The notes under the pieces: model-generated | Told to the model about the DNA's origin: nothing | Seen by the model: only the letters and a program-made list of their open reading frames with translations | Database searches by the model: none | NCBI RefSeq assembly: GCF_001426885.1 | Contig: NZ_LMFP01000003.1 | Span: 689,306-753,305, forward strand | From: Pelomonas sp. Root1444 | GTDB lineage: Bacteria > Pseudomonadota > Gammaproteobacteria > Burkholderiales > Burkholderiaceae_C | Direction of reading: 5' to 3' | Length of the DNA: 64,000 nucleotides | In this document: piece after piece, positions 43,297 through 52,419 of the stretch | Layout: each line of letters starts with the position of its first letter | Numbering within the stretch: the stretch's first letter is position 1 | Translations under genes and position numbers: made by a program

Positions 43297-45669
43297 TCAA
43301 TCCGTCGGCGTCAACTTCGCCACCGACAGCGCCAGCCACTTGGTGCCATGCCGGCCGAAGTTGACCTGCGCGCGCGCGTCCGCGCCACTGCCTTCCAGCG
43401 TCAGCAGCACCCCCTCGCCGAACTTGGTGTGGAACACGCCCTTGCCGACGCGCAGGCCACCGTGTTCCTCGGACACCTTGGGCTTCATGCTGGCCGGCAC
43501 CGGCGGCTCCACCCAGGCGGGCCGGGCGACGTTGCCGGCGCCCACCATGCCCTTCAAGCCGGTACCCCGGTCCCAGGCCTGCTGGTACTCGCGCGCATAG
43601 CCCGAGCCGAAGCCCTGGTTGCGCGGCGTCAGCCACTTCAGTGCTTCTTCCGGCAGCTCGTCGAAGAAGCGGCTCTTGATGTGATAACGCGTCTGTCCGT
43701 GCAGCATGCGCGTCTGGCAGAAGCTCAAGGAGAGCTTCTTGCGCGCCCGCGTGATGGCCACGTACATCAGGCGCCGCTCCTCCTCCAGCCCGTCGTGGTC
43801 GGACATCGCGTTCTCGTGCGGGAACAGGCCTTCCTCCAGGCCGGTGATGAACACCGCGTCGAACTCCAGGCCCTTGGCGGAGTGGACCGTCATCAGCTGC
43901 ACCGCGTCCTGCCCGGCCTGGGCCTGGTTGTCGCCGGCCTCCAGCGAGGCGTGCGTCAGGAAGGCCACCAGCGGCGACATGATCTCGCCGGTCTCGGCAT
44001 CGGGCACGGCACCCGGCGTGCCGCCGGATTGGAGATTCGGGGCCACCTCGTCCACCGGCAGGCCCACGGCGTTCTTGCCGAAGCCCTCCTGCATGACGAA
44101 GGCCTCGGCCGCGTTGATCAGTTCGTCCAGGTTCTCCAGCCGCTCGGCGCCGTCCTTGTCGGTGCGGTAGAAGTCCAGCAGGCCGGAGGTCTCCAGCACC
44201 TGCTCGATGATCTCGCGCAGCGTCATGCCCTGCGTGAGGTTGCGCGTCGAGTCGATGAGGTGGGTGAAGGCCAGCAGGTTGGCGCCGCCCTTGCCGGCGA
44301 TGGCCCCCACGCTCTGGTACAGGCTGCGGCCGCTCGCCTTGGCGGCGTCCTGCAGGTTCTCCAGCGTCTTGGCGCCGATGCCGCGGGTCGGGAAGTTCAC
44401 GACCCGCAGGAAGCTGGTGTCGTCGTTCGGGTTCTCCAGCAGCCGCAGGTAGGCCAGCGCGTGCTTCACCTCGGCCCGCTCGAAGAAGCGCAGGCCGCCG
44501 TAGACGCGGTACGGGATGCCCGAGTTGAACAGCGCCGACTCGATGACCCGCGATTGCGCATTGCTGCGGTACAGGATGGCGATTTCCTGCCGGTCCAGCC
44601 CGCCGCGGTGCAGGCTCTGGATCTCCTCGATGACCCACTGCGCCTCGGCAAAGTCGCTGGGCGCTTCCTGCACGCGGATGGGCTCGCCCAGGCCGGCGTC
44701 GGTGCGCAGCGTCTTGCCCAGGCGCTGGCTGTTGCGGCTGATCAGCTCGTTGGCGGCGTCCAGGATGTGACCGAAGCTGCGGTAGTTCTGCTCCAGCTTG
44801 ATGACCTTCTTGACGCGGTACTCGCGCTCGAAGTCCGCCATGTTGCCCACGCGCGCGCCGCGGAAGGCGTAGATGCTCTGGTCGTCATCGCCCACGGCCA
44901 GCAGGCTCTGGCCGTTGTCCGCGTTCGGCGGCGCAAACATCTTCAGCCACGCGTACTGCAGCTTGTTCGTGTCCTGGAACTCGTCGACCAGGATGTGGCG
45001 GAAGCGCCGCTGGTAGTGCTCGCGCACGGCCGCGTTGTCGCGCAGCAGCTCGTAGCTGCGTAGCATCAGCTCGGCGAAATCGACGACGCCCTCACGCTGG
45101 CACTGGTCCTCGTAGTTGGCGTAGATCTCGATGAGCTTCTTGGTCTGCTCGTCGCGCGCCTCGACGTCGCCGGGACGGTGGCCATCCTCTTTGCAACCGG
45201 CGATGAACCAGCCGACCTGCTTGGGCACGAAGCGTTCCTCGTCCAGCTTCATCGCCTTGATGACGCGCTTGACGGCCGACGTGGTGTCGCTCGCATCCAG
45301 GATCTGGAACGCCTGCGGCAGGTTGGCCAGCTTCCAGTGCGCGCGCAGGAAGCGGTTGCACAGGCCATGGAAGGTGCCTATCCACATGCCGCGCACGTTG
45401 AACGGCAGCATGGTGGAAAGCCGCGTCAGCATCTCCTTGGCCGCCTTGTTCGTGAAGGTCACGGCCATGATGCCGCCGGGGCTGACCTGCCCCGTCTGCA
45501 GCAGCCAGGCGATGCGCGTCGTCAGTACACGGGTCTTGCCGGAGCCGGCGCCCGCCAGGATCAGCGCGGGCGCCGGTTCCGCCGTCACCGCGGCCAACTG
45601 CTCGGGGTTGAGGTTCTTGAGGAGAGGACTGGTCTGAGCAGCTTCGGACACGTCTGGCACGGGATTCAT
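43297..45669 (-). CDS. uvrD: DNA helicase II (UvrD/Rep family)
   Basis: 790 residues. The superfamily 1 motifs are present: LILAGAGSGKTRVL (Walker A), TFTNKAAKEM (Ia), ILVDEFQDTNKLQY (II), AVGDDDQSIYAFRGA (III), LEQNYRSF (IV), VQLMTVHSAKGLEFD (V) and VAITRARKKL (VI). It unwinds DNA in mismatch and excision repair and in replication restart. A C-terminal beta-rich domain ends GRHGTKWLALSVAKL. The ATG at 45669 is used; a GTG two codons upstream is possible. Confidence 0.94.
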   Translation of the reverse strand: MNPVPDVSEAAQTSPLLKNLNPEQLAAVTAEPAPALILAGAGSGKTRVLTTRIAWLLQTGQVSPGGIMAVTFTNKAAKEMLTRLSTMLPFNVRGMWIGTFHGLCNRFLRAHWKLANLPQAFQILDASDTTSAVKRVIKAMKLDEERFVPKQVGWFIAGCKEDGHRPGDVEARDEQTKKLIEIYANYEDQCQREGVVDFAELMLRSYELLRDNAAVREHYQRRFRHILVDEFQDTNKLQYAWLKMFAPPNADNGQSLLAVGDDDQSIYAFRGARVGNMADFEREYRVKKVIKLEQNYRSFGHILDAANELISRNSQRLGKTLRTDAGLGEPIRVQEAPSDFAEAQWVIEEIQSLHRGGLDRQEIAILYRSNAQSRVIESALFNSGIPYRVYGGLRFFERAEVKHALAYLRLLENPNDDTSFLRVVNFPTRGIGAKTLENLQDAAKASGRSLYQSVGAIAGKGGANLLAFTHLIDSTRNLTQGMTLREIIEQVLETSGLLDFYRTDKDGAERLENLDELINAAEAFVMQEGFGKNAVGLPVDEVAPNLQSGGTPGAVPDAETGEIMSPLVAFLTHASLEAGDNQAQAGQDAVQLMTVHSAKGLEFDAVFITGLEEGLFPHENAMSDHDGLEEERRLMYVAITRARKKLSLSFCQTRMLHGQTRYHIKSRFFDELPEEALKWLTPRNQGFGSGYAREYQQAWDRGTGLKGMVGAGNVARPAWVEPPVPASMKPKVSEEHGGLRVGKGVFHTKFGEGVLLTLEGSGADARAQVNFGRHGTKWLALSVAKLTPTD

Positions 45670-45703
45670 CGACACATTTTAGAGAAGCGCCTTTTGACGA
45701 TCT

Positions 45704-45719
45704 CGATGCCCCGGCATCG
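45704..45719. promoter_or_regulatory. 16-bp palindrome in the uvrD/lipoprotein intergenic region
   Basis: CGATGCC-CC-GGCATCG has perfect 7-base arms. It lies in the 185-base space between the divergent uvrD and lipoprotein starts. It could be an operator. No regulator is known and it does not match a LexA box. Confidence 0.35.
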
Positions 45720-45854
45720 CGCCGCAGTCACGTCAATACTGCCCGCCCGCACGGGTCATCCCTAGCGCCAGCCCCAAGGTCTCTGCCCACAATCCGCCGC
45801 GCCCGTGCATGCAACCGAGCCGGGCACCCTGCTCCATTCCCAAACCAACCTCAA

Positions 45855-46448
45855 ATGTCCAATACCCTTCGTCTTTTGCTGGTGGCCGCTTCGACGGCAT
45901 TCCTGGTCGGCTGCGCCGGTACCAATTTCAAACGGCCCGACGCGGGTGCCCTCCAAGTCGGCAAATCGACGGCGGCCCAGGTCACGCAGGTCATGGGCGC
46001 CCCCCAGATGACGGGTGAGCTGCTGCGCAACGGCGAAAAGCTGAAATCGGTGCGCTACGCCTACGCCGAGGGTGCGGGCAGCGGCAAGTACCCCGGCGTG
46101 ACGCCGGCCCGCGCCCAGGTCTTCCTGACCCACAACGACCTGCTCGTCGCTGAAGAGTTCATCAGCTCCTTCCCCAACGACGCGACCGATTTCGACGAAG
46201 GCAAGGTCAGCGCCATCGTCAAGGGCAAGTCGACCCGAGCCGATGTCGCCGCCCTGCTGGGCAACCCCAACGGCCGCGGCGTCCACCCGTTCATCAAGAC
46301 CAAGGGCGAGACGGCGTTCATCTACAGCTACACGCACGTCAAGGGCAGCGTCTTCAACATGAAGCTCTATACCAAGACCCTGATCGTGTCCTTCGATGCG
46401 GCCGGCTTGGTGACCGACGTCGAATACACGTCCAGCGGAGAGAAGTGA
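45855..46448 (+). CDS. Lipoprotein with BamE/SmpA-like repeats
   Basis: 197 residues. The signal ends in a lipobox FLVGC at residue 20. Two stretches resemble the SmpA/OmlA (BamE) fold: LQVGKSTAAQVTQVMGAPQ and VKGKSTRADVAALLGNP. The spacing suggests an internal duplication. BamE-like lipoproteins assist outer-membrane assembly, though this one is not clearly BamE. No ribosome-binding site is seen before the ATG. A good terminator follows. Confidence 0.75.
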   Translation: MSNTLRLLLVAASTAFLVGCAGTNFKRPDAGALQVGKSTAAQVTQVMGAPQMTGELLRNGEKLKSVRYAYAEGAGSGKYPGVTPARAQVFLTHNDLLVAEEFISSFPNDATDFDEGKVSAIVKGKSTRADVAALLGNPNGRGVHPFIKTKGETAFIYSYTHVKGSVFNMKLYTKTLIVSFDAAGLVTDVEYTSSGEK

Positions 46449-46479
46449 CACGGGCCGTCCCGCCCAACTGAGCGACGAG

Positions 46480-46515
46480 CAGCCGGCAGCCTTCGGGCGC
46501 CGGCTGTTTCTTCTT
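46480..46515 (+). terminator. Rho-independent terminator after the lipoprotein gene
   Basis: An 8-bp stem CAGCCGGC / GCCGGCTG with an 11-base loop is followed by TTTCTTCTT. It begins 31 bases past the stop codon. Confidence 0.8.
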
Positions 46516-46527
46516 GCGCCGTGGCCC

Positions 46528-46794
46528 CTACCTGCGCCGCACCTTGCCGGCCCGCCCGGCCTTGGACCATTCATAGGCTTCGCCGTCGGGCGTCCGGCCG
46601 CCCTCCACGGCCGAGACGCCGGGCCGGCCGATATTTTCCTCCAGCGCCGTGGAGATGCTGACGTGGCGATGGCCCTGCCTGCGCCGGTCCTCCGCCCAGG
46701 CCAGCGCCTGGATCAGCTCGGTGCTGCCGAAGAGTTCGCACACCGGCAACGCGGCCTCGCCGTCGCCTTCCAGCCAATACACCACGATGCCCAC
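46528..46794 (-). CDS. Conserved small hypothetical protein (88 aa)
   Basis: 88 residues from the GTG at 46794, chosen because GGGAGA precedes it by 6 bases. The sequence opens VGIVVYWLEGDGEAALPVCELFGSTELIQAL, includes HVSISTALEENIGRPGVSAVEGGRTPDGEAYEWSKAGRAG split across a helix and a loop, and ends in RRR. No recognised family. The clean ribosome site and codon use support a real gene. Divergent from the GNAT gene. Confidence 0.6.
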   Translation of the reverse strand: MGIVVYWLEGDGEAALPVCELFGSTELIQALAWAEDRRRQGHRHVSISTALEENIGRPGVSAVEGGRTPDGEAYEWSKAGRAGKVRRR

Positions 46795-46849
46795 CGTCGT
46801 TCTCCCGTCTGCTCCAGCGTCAGCGTAGCGTGTCCGCGATGATGCGCGG

Positions 46850-47365
46850 ATGGACCATCCGCCTGCGATCGAACTGCGCCCGCCCCAGCCCGGCGACCTT
46901 GGCTGGATCATCGAGCGCCACGGCGCCTTCTACGCGGCCGAGTACGGCCTGAACGCCCGCTTCGAAGCGCTGGTGGCGCGCATCTGCGCGGACTTCATCG
47001 ATGACCGCGACCCTGCGCGCGAGGCCTGCTGGATCGCCGCGCGAGGTGACGAGCGGCTGGGCAGCGTCATGCTCACGCAGGCCCGCGATGGCACGACGGG
47101 CGAGCCCCTCGCTGGCGTCGCCCGGCTGCGCCTGCTGCTGCTGGCGCCACAGGCGCGCGGCCAGGGGGTGGGCAGGCGGCTGGTGCGCGAGTGCAGCGAC
47201 TTCGCACGCGCTGCCGGCTACCAGCGCACCGTGCTGTGGACCCAGAGCGCCCTGACGGCGGCGCGCGCACTCTACGCCGCACAAGGCTACCGGCTCGTCG
47301 CCAGCGAGGCGGTGAACAGCTTCGGGCAGGACGTCGTCAGCGAGACCTGGGAGCTGCTGCTGTGA
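46850..47365 (+). CDS. GNAT family N-acetyltransferase
   Basis: 171 residues. The acetyl-CoA pyrophosphate loop reads APQARGQGVGRRLV (RGQGVG) near residue 103, followed by ALTAARALYAAQGYRLVAS, the C-terminal GNAT beta-bulge region. The opening RPPQPGDLGWIIERHGAFYAAEYG resembles the acetyltransferase domains found in MarR-acetyltransferase fusions. Substrate unknown. Its stop overlaps the next start (GTGA). Confidence 0.82.
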   Translation: MDHPPAIELRPPQPGDLGWIIERHGAFYAAEYGLNARFEALVARICADFIDDRDPAREACWIAARGDERLGSVMLTQARDGTTGEPLAGVARLRLLLLAPQARGQGVGRRLVRECSDFARAAGYQRTVLWTQSALTAARALYAAQGYRLVASEAVNSFGQDVVSETWELLL

Positions 47366-47754
47366 CCGCGCCCTGCCCCTGCGGTTCGGGCGGCGCCTAC
47401 GCGCGCTGCTGCGGTGCCCTGCATGTTGCGTTCGCCAACCGCCAGGGGCTGCACGCGGCGACGCCGGAAGCGCTGATGCGCTCGCGCTACTCGGCCTTCG
47501 TGCTGGACCTGCCCGACTATCTGCGGGCCACCTGGCATGCCAGCACCCGCCCGGCCGAACTGGCGCCGCCCGAGCCGGGGCTGAAGTGGCTGGGCCTGGC
47601 CGTCAGGCGAAGCGTGTTGCAGGACGCCGACCACGGCACCGTGGAGTTCGTCGCCCGCAGCAAGCTCGGCGGCCGCGCCCACCGGCTGCACGAGGTGAGC
47701 CGCTTCGTGCGCGAGGGCGGCAATTGGTTCTACGTGGACGGCGACCTGTCTTGA
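47362..47754 (+). CDS. ychJ: YchJ/UPF0225 family protein with SEC-C motif
   Basis: 130 residues from the GTG at 47362. The zinc-binding SEC-C-like motif PCPCGSGGAYARCCG is at the N-terminus, and the YchJ middle domain MRSRYSAFVLDLPDYLRATWH follows. The C-terminal half ends HRLHEVSRFVREGGNWFYVDGDL. Function unknown. It overlaps both neighbours by four bases (GTGA and TTGA), so three genes are translationally coupled. Confidence 0.85.
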   Translation: MTAPCPCGSGGAYARCCGALHVAFANRQGLHAATPEALMRSRYSAFVLDLPDYLRATWHASTRPAELAPPEPGLKWLGLAVRRSVLQDADHGTVEFVARSKLGGRAHRLHEVSRFVREGGNWFYVDGDLS

Positions 47755-48440
47755 CGTTGGCGATCCTGCACATCGACGACCACCTCGTCGCCATCGACAA
47801 GCCGCCCGGCCTGCTGGTGCACCGCACGCAGCTCGCGGCGCACGAGGGCGAGGCCGCGCTGCAACTGCTGCGCGACCAGCTCGGCCGGCCCGTGTGGCCG
47901 GCGCACCGGCTGGACCGCGGCACGTCGGGCGTGCTGCTGTTCGCGCTGTCGGCCGAGGTCGCGTCGCTGCTGGGCGCGATGTTCGAGCACGGCCGCATGG
48001 CCAAGCGCTACCTGGCGCTGGTGCGCGGCTGGCCGGCGGCAGGCGAGGGCCTCGTCGACCATCCGCTGGCCCGTGACCCCGAGCTGCCGTCCGCCGGCCA
48101 GCCGATGCTGGAGGCGCAGACGCGCTGGCGTGTGCTGCGGCGCGTCGAGTGGCCGCTTGTCACCGACCAACGCTTCGCGACCACGCGGGTCGCGCTGCTG
48201 GAGGCCGAGCCGCTGCAGGGCCGCCGGCACCAGATCCGCCGCCATCTCAAGCACATCGCCCATCCCATCCTGGGCGACGCCACGCATGGCAAGGGGCCGC
48301 TGAACCGCGCCGTCGCCGCGCACCTGGGCACACAGCGGCTGTGGCTGCACGCGCGGTCGCTGGCCCTGACCCATCCGGTCACCGGCACGCCGCTGCAATT
48401 GCTGGCGCCGCCGGATGCGCAATGGCCCGCCGCCGGTTGA
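47751..48440 (+). CDS. truC: RluA-family pseudouridine synthase, TruC-like
   Basis: 229 residues. The catalytic motif HRLDRGTSGVLLFAL contains the active aspartate. IDKPPGLLVHR at the start and GRRHQIRRHLKHIAHPILGD are standard RluA-family motifs. The short length without an S4 domain fits TruC, which modifies tRNA position 65, but other RluA paralogues are possible. The start is the TTG at 47751 overlapping the ychJ stop (TTGA). Confidence 0.82.
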   Translation: MTLAILHIDDHLVAIDKPPGLLVHRTQLAAHEGEAALQLLRDQLGRPVWPAHRLDRGTSGVLLFALSAEVASLLGAMFEHGRMAKRYLALVRGWPAAGEGLVDHPLARDPELPSAGQPMLEAQTRWRVLRRVEWPLVTDQRFATTRVALLEAEPLQGRRHQIRRHLKHIAHPILGDATHGKGPLNRAVAAHLGTQRLWLHARSLALTHPVTGTPLQLLAPPDAQWPAAG

Positions 48441-48444
48441 GAAT
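48439..48444 (+). promoter_or_regulatory. Candidate -10 element of the oxidoreductase gene
   Basis: GAGAAT is followed by CGGC, the same discriminator as at 37417 and 42329, but here a leader with an AGGAGA ribosome site follows. It overlaps the stop of the pseudouridine synthase gene. Confidence 0.3.
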
Positions 48445-48469
48445 CGGCGCGCACAACCAGGAGACCGGC

Positions 48470-49468
48470 ATGAGCATCCAAGGCATCAAGGCGCAGTACG
48501 AACAACGCGGCCCGGTGCCGCGGGACGTGATTCACGCGGTGCCGTTCGAGCCGCCCGCACCCGCGGCGGGCCAGGCGCTAGTGGCCGTGCTGGCCGCGCC
48601 CATCAACCCGTCGGACGTGCTGATGCTGACCGGCGGCTACGGCATCCTGCCGCCGCTGCCGGCCGTGGGCGGCAGCGAGGGCGTGGGCCGCATCGTCGCG
48701 CTGGGCGAGGGTGTCAGCCACCTGGCCCCGGGCCAGACCGTGCTGCTGCCCGCTGGCAGCGGCACCTGGGCCAGCCACCTCGTCGCCGACGCCAGGCGCT
48801 TGGTGCCGCTGCCCTCAGGCGCCGACCCGCAGCAGCTGGCCATGCTGACCGTCAACCCGGCGACCGCTTCGTTGATGCTGTCGGAGTTCGTCACGCTGCA
48901 GCCCGGCGACTGGGTCATACAGAACGTCGCCAACTCGGGTGTGGGCGGCTACCTGACGCAGCTGGCCAGGCTGCGCGGACTGCGCACGGTCAACATCGTG
49001 CGGCGCGAGGGCGCGGCCGCCGCGGTGACGGCCGATGGCGGCGACGTGGTGCTGGTGGACGGCGACGACCTGGCCAAGCGGGTCAAGGACGCTGTCTCGG
49101 GCGCTCCCATCCGCCTGGGCATCGACGCGGTGGGCGGCAAGGCCACGAACCGGCTGTCCATGTGCATTGCCGAGGGCGGCACCGTCGTCAACTACGGACT
49201 GATGAGTGGCGAGCCCTGTGTGGTGTCGCCGCAGTCCTTCGTCTTCAACGACCTGACGCTGCGCGGTTTCTGGCTGGCCAAGTGGTTCCGCGTCGCATCG
49301 CGTGAAGCCCAGCAGGCGCTGTACGGCGAGCTGACGAAGCTGATCGCCACCGGCCAGCTGAAGGCGCGCATCCACGCGACCTACCCTGTCGAGCGCATCC
49401 AGGAGGCCATCGCAGCGGCCAGCACCGGCGAGCGCGACGGCAAGATCCTCATCGTGCCGCAGCCGTGA
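48470..49468 (+). CDS. Zinc-independent MDR oxidoreductase, enoyl-CoA reductase (MECR)-like
   Basis: 332 residues of the medium-chain dehydrogenase/reductase superfamily. The nucleotide-binding loop NSGVGGYLTQLA is at about 150-161, and the N-terminal catalytic fold has INPSDVLMLTGGYG. No structural or catalytic zinc cysteines are present. The closest general match is the trans-2-enoyl-CoA reductase/quinone oxidoreductase-like branch. The ATG at 48470 has CAGGAGACC upstream. Confidence 0.8.
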   Translation: MSIQGIKAQYEQRGPVPRDVIHAVPFEPPAPAAGQALVAVLAAPINPSDVLMLTGGYGILPPLPAVGGSEGVGRIVALGEGVSHLAPGQTVLLPAGSGTWASHLVADARRLVPLPSGADPQQLAMLTVNPATASLMLSEFVTLQPGDWVIQNVANSGVGGYLTQLARLRGLRTVNIVRREGAAAAVTADGGDVVLVDGDDLAKRVKDAVSGAPIRLGIDAVGGKATNRLSMCIAEGGTVVNYGLMSGEPCVVSPQSFVFNDLTLRGFWLAKWFRVASREAQQALYGELTKLIATGQLKARIHATYPVERIQEAIAAASTGERDGKILIVPQP

Positions 49469-49474
49469 CGCCGC

Positions 49475-51412
49475 TCAGCGCGGCGGCGCCGCCAGCACCT
49501 TGACCTCCAGGCCCGAGGCCTGGCCGGCCCAGCGGAAGAGCTTCTGCGTCGCGGCCTGGAAGTCCTCGGGCCGGGCGCTGCGGATGGGCACGAAGGTCTG
49601 CGGGTTGCGGTCGATCAGCGGGAACCAGCTGCTCTGCACCTGCACCATGATGCGGTGGCCGCGGCGGAAGCTGTGGTTGATGTCCTGCAGCGCGACGCGC
49701 AGTTCCTCCACCTGCCCCGGCACCATGGCCTCGGGCGCCTCGAAGCCCTTGCGGAAGCGGCCGCGCAGCGGGTCGCCGCGCACCAGTTGCTGGTAGCCGC
49801 CGAGCGGGCTGTCCTGGGGCTCGACGTCCTCGGTGCGGGGCTTGCGCTTCTTGGCGACCTCGTCCTCCAGCTCCGGCGGGTAGACGTCGATGAGCTTGAC
49901 GACCCAGTCGGCGTCGGTGCCGGTCGTTGAGGCGAACAGCCGCGCGACGACGGGGCCGGCGAGCGTCACGTCCTCCTCCAGCACGTCGCTGCGGAAGGTC
50001 AGCACGTCGGGCCGGGTGGATGCGAAGCGCTGGTCGCTGACCATGTATTCCTGCGGCACGCCCAGGCTGGCGTAGCCGATGTAGGGCACGGGCTTGGCAG
50101 GGTCGCTGACCCAGCTGTCGAACTCGGGCCCGGTGGGCTGCGGCGGCGTGAAGCTGAGCTTGCCGCCGGGCGCGAAGTAGAGCGTGCGCGGCTGCGCTTC
50201 GCGCGGCGGCCAGGCGTCGTAGCGGCGCCAGACGTTGGTGCCGGTCTCGAAGACGGTGGCCTTGGCGACCCTGGGCGCCTTGGCATCGGGTTCGCCGCGC
50301 AAGTGCTGCTCGAAGAAGGGCAGCAGCACCTCCTTCTGGAACTGCTCGGCCGTGGGTTGCTGGAACTGCACGCGGCCCAGCTGCCGGCCCGGCGCGCCGA
50401 CCCAGCCGCCGTGCACCCACGGGCCCATGACGAGGCGGTTGTCCGTCGCCGGGCTGTGCCTGCCGATGGCCCGGAAGATGGCCAGCGGGCCGGCCAGGTC
50501 CTCGGCGTCGAACCAGCCGCCCACCGTCAGCACGGCGGCGCGGATGTGCTTCAGGTGCGGCGTGATGGCGCGCGATTGCCAGAACTCGTCGTAGCGGTCG
50601 TGCGCCAGTTGCACGTCGAAGTACGGGTTCGCCCCGCCGTCCTTGGCCAGGCGCTTCGACAGCGCATCGAGGTTGCCGTGATCCAGGTGGAACTCGTAGC
50701 CGTCCAGCGTGCCCCAGTCGAACTGCGGCCACTGCTTCGGGGGCGGCGTGGGGCCCTGCTGCGGCTTGAAGCCGGTGTAGAAGCCGAAGTTGGCGGCCAG
50801 CATGAAGGCGCCGCCGTGGTAACTGTCGTCGCCCATGAAGAGGTCGGCGATGGGCGCCTGCGGCGACGCGGCCTTGATGGCCGGGTGCGAGTCGATGATG
50901 GACGCCGCCGTGTAGAAGCCGGGGTAGGAAATGCCCCAGAGGCCTACGCGGCCGTTGTGGCCGGGGATGCGGTCCAGCAGCCATTGCACGCTGTCATGCG
51001 TGTCGGAGCTCTCGTCGACATCGGTGGGCGTCTTCTTGACGGGCCTGTGCGGCGTCATCTCGATGAACTCGCCCTCGGACAGGCTGCGGCCGCGCACGTC
51101 CTGGCAGACGAAGATGTAGCCGGCCTTCAGGAAGTCCTCGCTCGGCGCCAGCGCACGCACGCCGTCGCGGTCGACGCCGTAGGGGCCGCAGCCATAGGGC
51201 GTGCGCACCATCAGCAGGGGATAGCGCCGGCTCTGGTCCTTGGGCAGGTAGACGGCGGTGAAGAGCCTGGCGCCGTCGCGCACCGGCACGCGGTACTCGT
51301 ACTTGGTGTAGTGCTCGCGCGGCTCGTAGGCCGGCGGCTTGTCCTCCTCGGCGGCGCGGGCCGAGGCGCCGGCCAGGGCCAGCAACAACAGGAATGAGGC
51401 GCGCAGTAGCAT
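49475..51412 (-). CDS. CocE/NonD family (S15-like) alpha/beta-hydrolase, exported
   Basis: 645 residues. Signal peptide to about 20 (LLALAGASARA). The nucleophile elbow is GLWGISYPGFYTA (GxSYxG), the acid lies near GGWFDAEDLAG, and the histidine is in DINHSFRRGHRIMVQVQS. The C-terminal jelly-roll domain typical of CocE is complete. The family hydrolyses esters, acyl-amides and X-Pro peptides. It converges on the oxidoreductase gene and is divergent from ppk2. No strong ribosome site is seen. Confidence 0.9.
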   Translation of the reverse strand: MLLRASFLLLLALAGASARAAEEDKPPAYEPREHYTKYEYRVPVRDGARLFTAVYLPKDQSRRYPLLMVRTPYGCGPYGVDRDGVRALAPSEDFLKAGYIFVCQDVRGRSLSEGEFIEMTPHRPVKKTPTDVDESSDTHDSVQWLLDRIPGHNGRVGLWGISYPGFYTAASIIDSHPAIKAASPQAPIADLFMGDDSYHGGAFMLAANFGFYTGFKPQQGPTPPPKQWPQFDWGTLDGYEFHLDHGNLDALSKRLAKDGGANPYFDVQLAHDRYDEFWQSRAITPHLKHIRAAVLTVGGWFDAEDLAGPLAIFRAIGRHSPATDNRLVMGPWVHGGWVGAPGRQLGRVQFQQPTAEQFQKEVLLPFFEQHLRGEPDAKAPRVAKATVFETGTNVWRRYDAWPPREAQPRTLYFAPGGKLSFTPPQPTGPEFDSWVSDPAKPVPYIGYASLGVPQEYMVSDQRFASTRPDVLTFRSDVLEEDVTLAGPVVARLFASTTGTDADWVVKLIDVYPPELEDEVAKKRKPRTEDVEPQDSPLGGYQQLVRGDPLRGRFRKGFEAPEAMVPGQVEELRVALQDINHSFRRGHRIMVQVQSSWFPLIDRNPQTFVPIRSARPEDFQAATQKLFRWAGQASGLEVKVLAAPPR

Positions 51413-51508
51413 CGTCACGGCAAGGGAATGGAAGAGGGGCGAAGTCTGACATCGCCGCGCCCGCCACGGCGTTAGGCTGGGGCATCGACAGCTTGCAGGA
51501 AGCCCGCC

Positions 51509-52375
51509 ATGCCGCCAGACACCGAGGCCTATCGCGTCCCGCCGGGCCAGAAGGTCAAGCTCAAGCACTGGCCCACGGCGGTTGATGCGCTGTACCGCGA
51601 CGAGGACGACTACAAGGAGCAACTGCGCACGCAGGTCGAACGCCTCAGCGAGCTGCAGAACCTGCTCTACGCCCACAACCGCTATTCGCTGCTGCTGATC
51701 TTCCAGGCCATGGACGCGGCCGGCAAGGACAGCGTCATCAAGCACGTCATGTCGGGCGTGAACCCACAGGGCTGCCAGGTCTTCAGCTTCAAGCACCCCA
51801 GCGCCCAGGAGCTGGACCACGACTTCCTGTGGCGCACCTCGCAATGCCTGCCCGAGCGCGGCCGCATCGGCATCTTCAACCGCTCCTACTACGAGGAGGT
51901 GCTGATCGTGCGCGTGCACCCGGAGATCCTGGCCGCGCAGTCCCTGCCCAAGGAGACGACGCGCGCCGCCAAGCTCTGGCCGCAACGCTACGAGTCCATC
52001 AACCACCTGGAGCAGCACCTGCACCGCAACGGCACGCGCGTCATCAAGTTCTTCCTGCACCTGTCCAGGGAAGAGCAGCGCCAGCGCTTCCTGGCGCGGC
52101 TGGACGACCCAGCCAAGAACTGGAAGTTCAGCGCCGCCGACCTCGACGAGCGCGAGCTGTGGCCGCAGTACATGCGTGCCTACGGCGAGATGCTGCAAGC
52201 CACCAACAGCAAGCAGGCACCCTGGTACGTGGTGCCGGCGGACGACAAGCGCAATGCGCGCTTGATCGTCTCGCAGGTCGTCGTCGACGCGTTGGCGGCG
52301 CTGAAGATGAACTACCCCGAGCCGAGTCTCGGCGAGGCCGAGCTGAAGGAAGTCCGCGAGCGGCTCAAGGGGTGA
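51509..52375 (+). CDS. ppk2: Polyphosphate kinase 2, class III-like
   Basis: 288 residues. Walker [20 protein letters not shown], the lid-region [16 protein letters not shown] and the segment [15 protein letters not shown] are those of the PPK2 family, with the closest pattern to class III enzymes that phosphorylate AMP and ADP from polyphosphate. A ribosome site AGGAAG precedes the ATG. Substrate class is inferred from the motif pattern only. Confidence 0.9.
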   Translation: MPPDTEAYRVPPGQKVKLKHWPTAVDALYRDEDDYKEQLRTQVERLSELQNLLYAHNRYSLLLIFQAMDAAGKDSVIKHVMSGVNPQGCQVFSFKHPSAQELDHDFLWRTSQCLPERGRIGIFNRSYYEEVLIVRVHPEILAAQSLPKETTRAAKLWPQRYESINHLEQHLHRNGTRVIKFFLHLSREEQRQRFLARLDDPAKNWKFSAADLDERELWPQYMRAYGEMLQATNSKQAPWYVVPADDKRNARLIVSQVVVDALAALKMNYPEPSLGEAELKEVRERLKG

Positions 52376-52419
52376 GCGCTTCGGAGCGCCAAGGCCGGCA
52401 TGCGGGATGGCCTGTCATC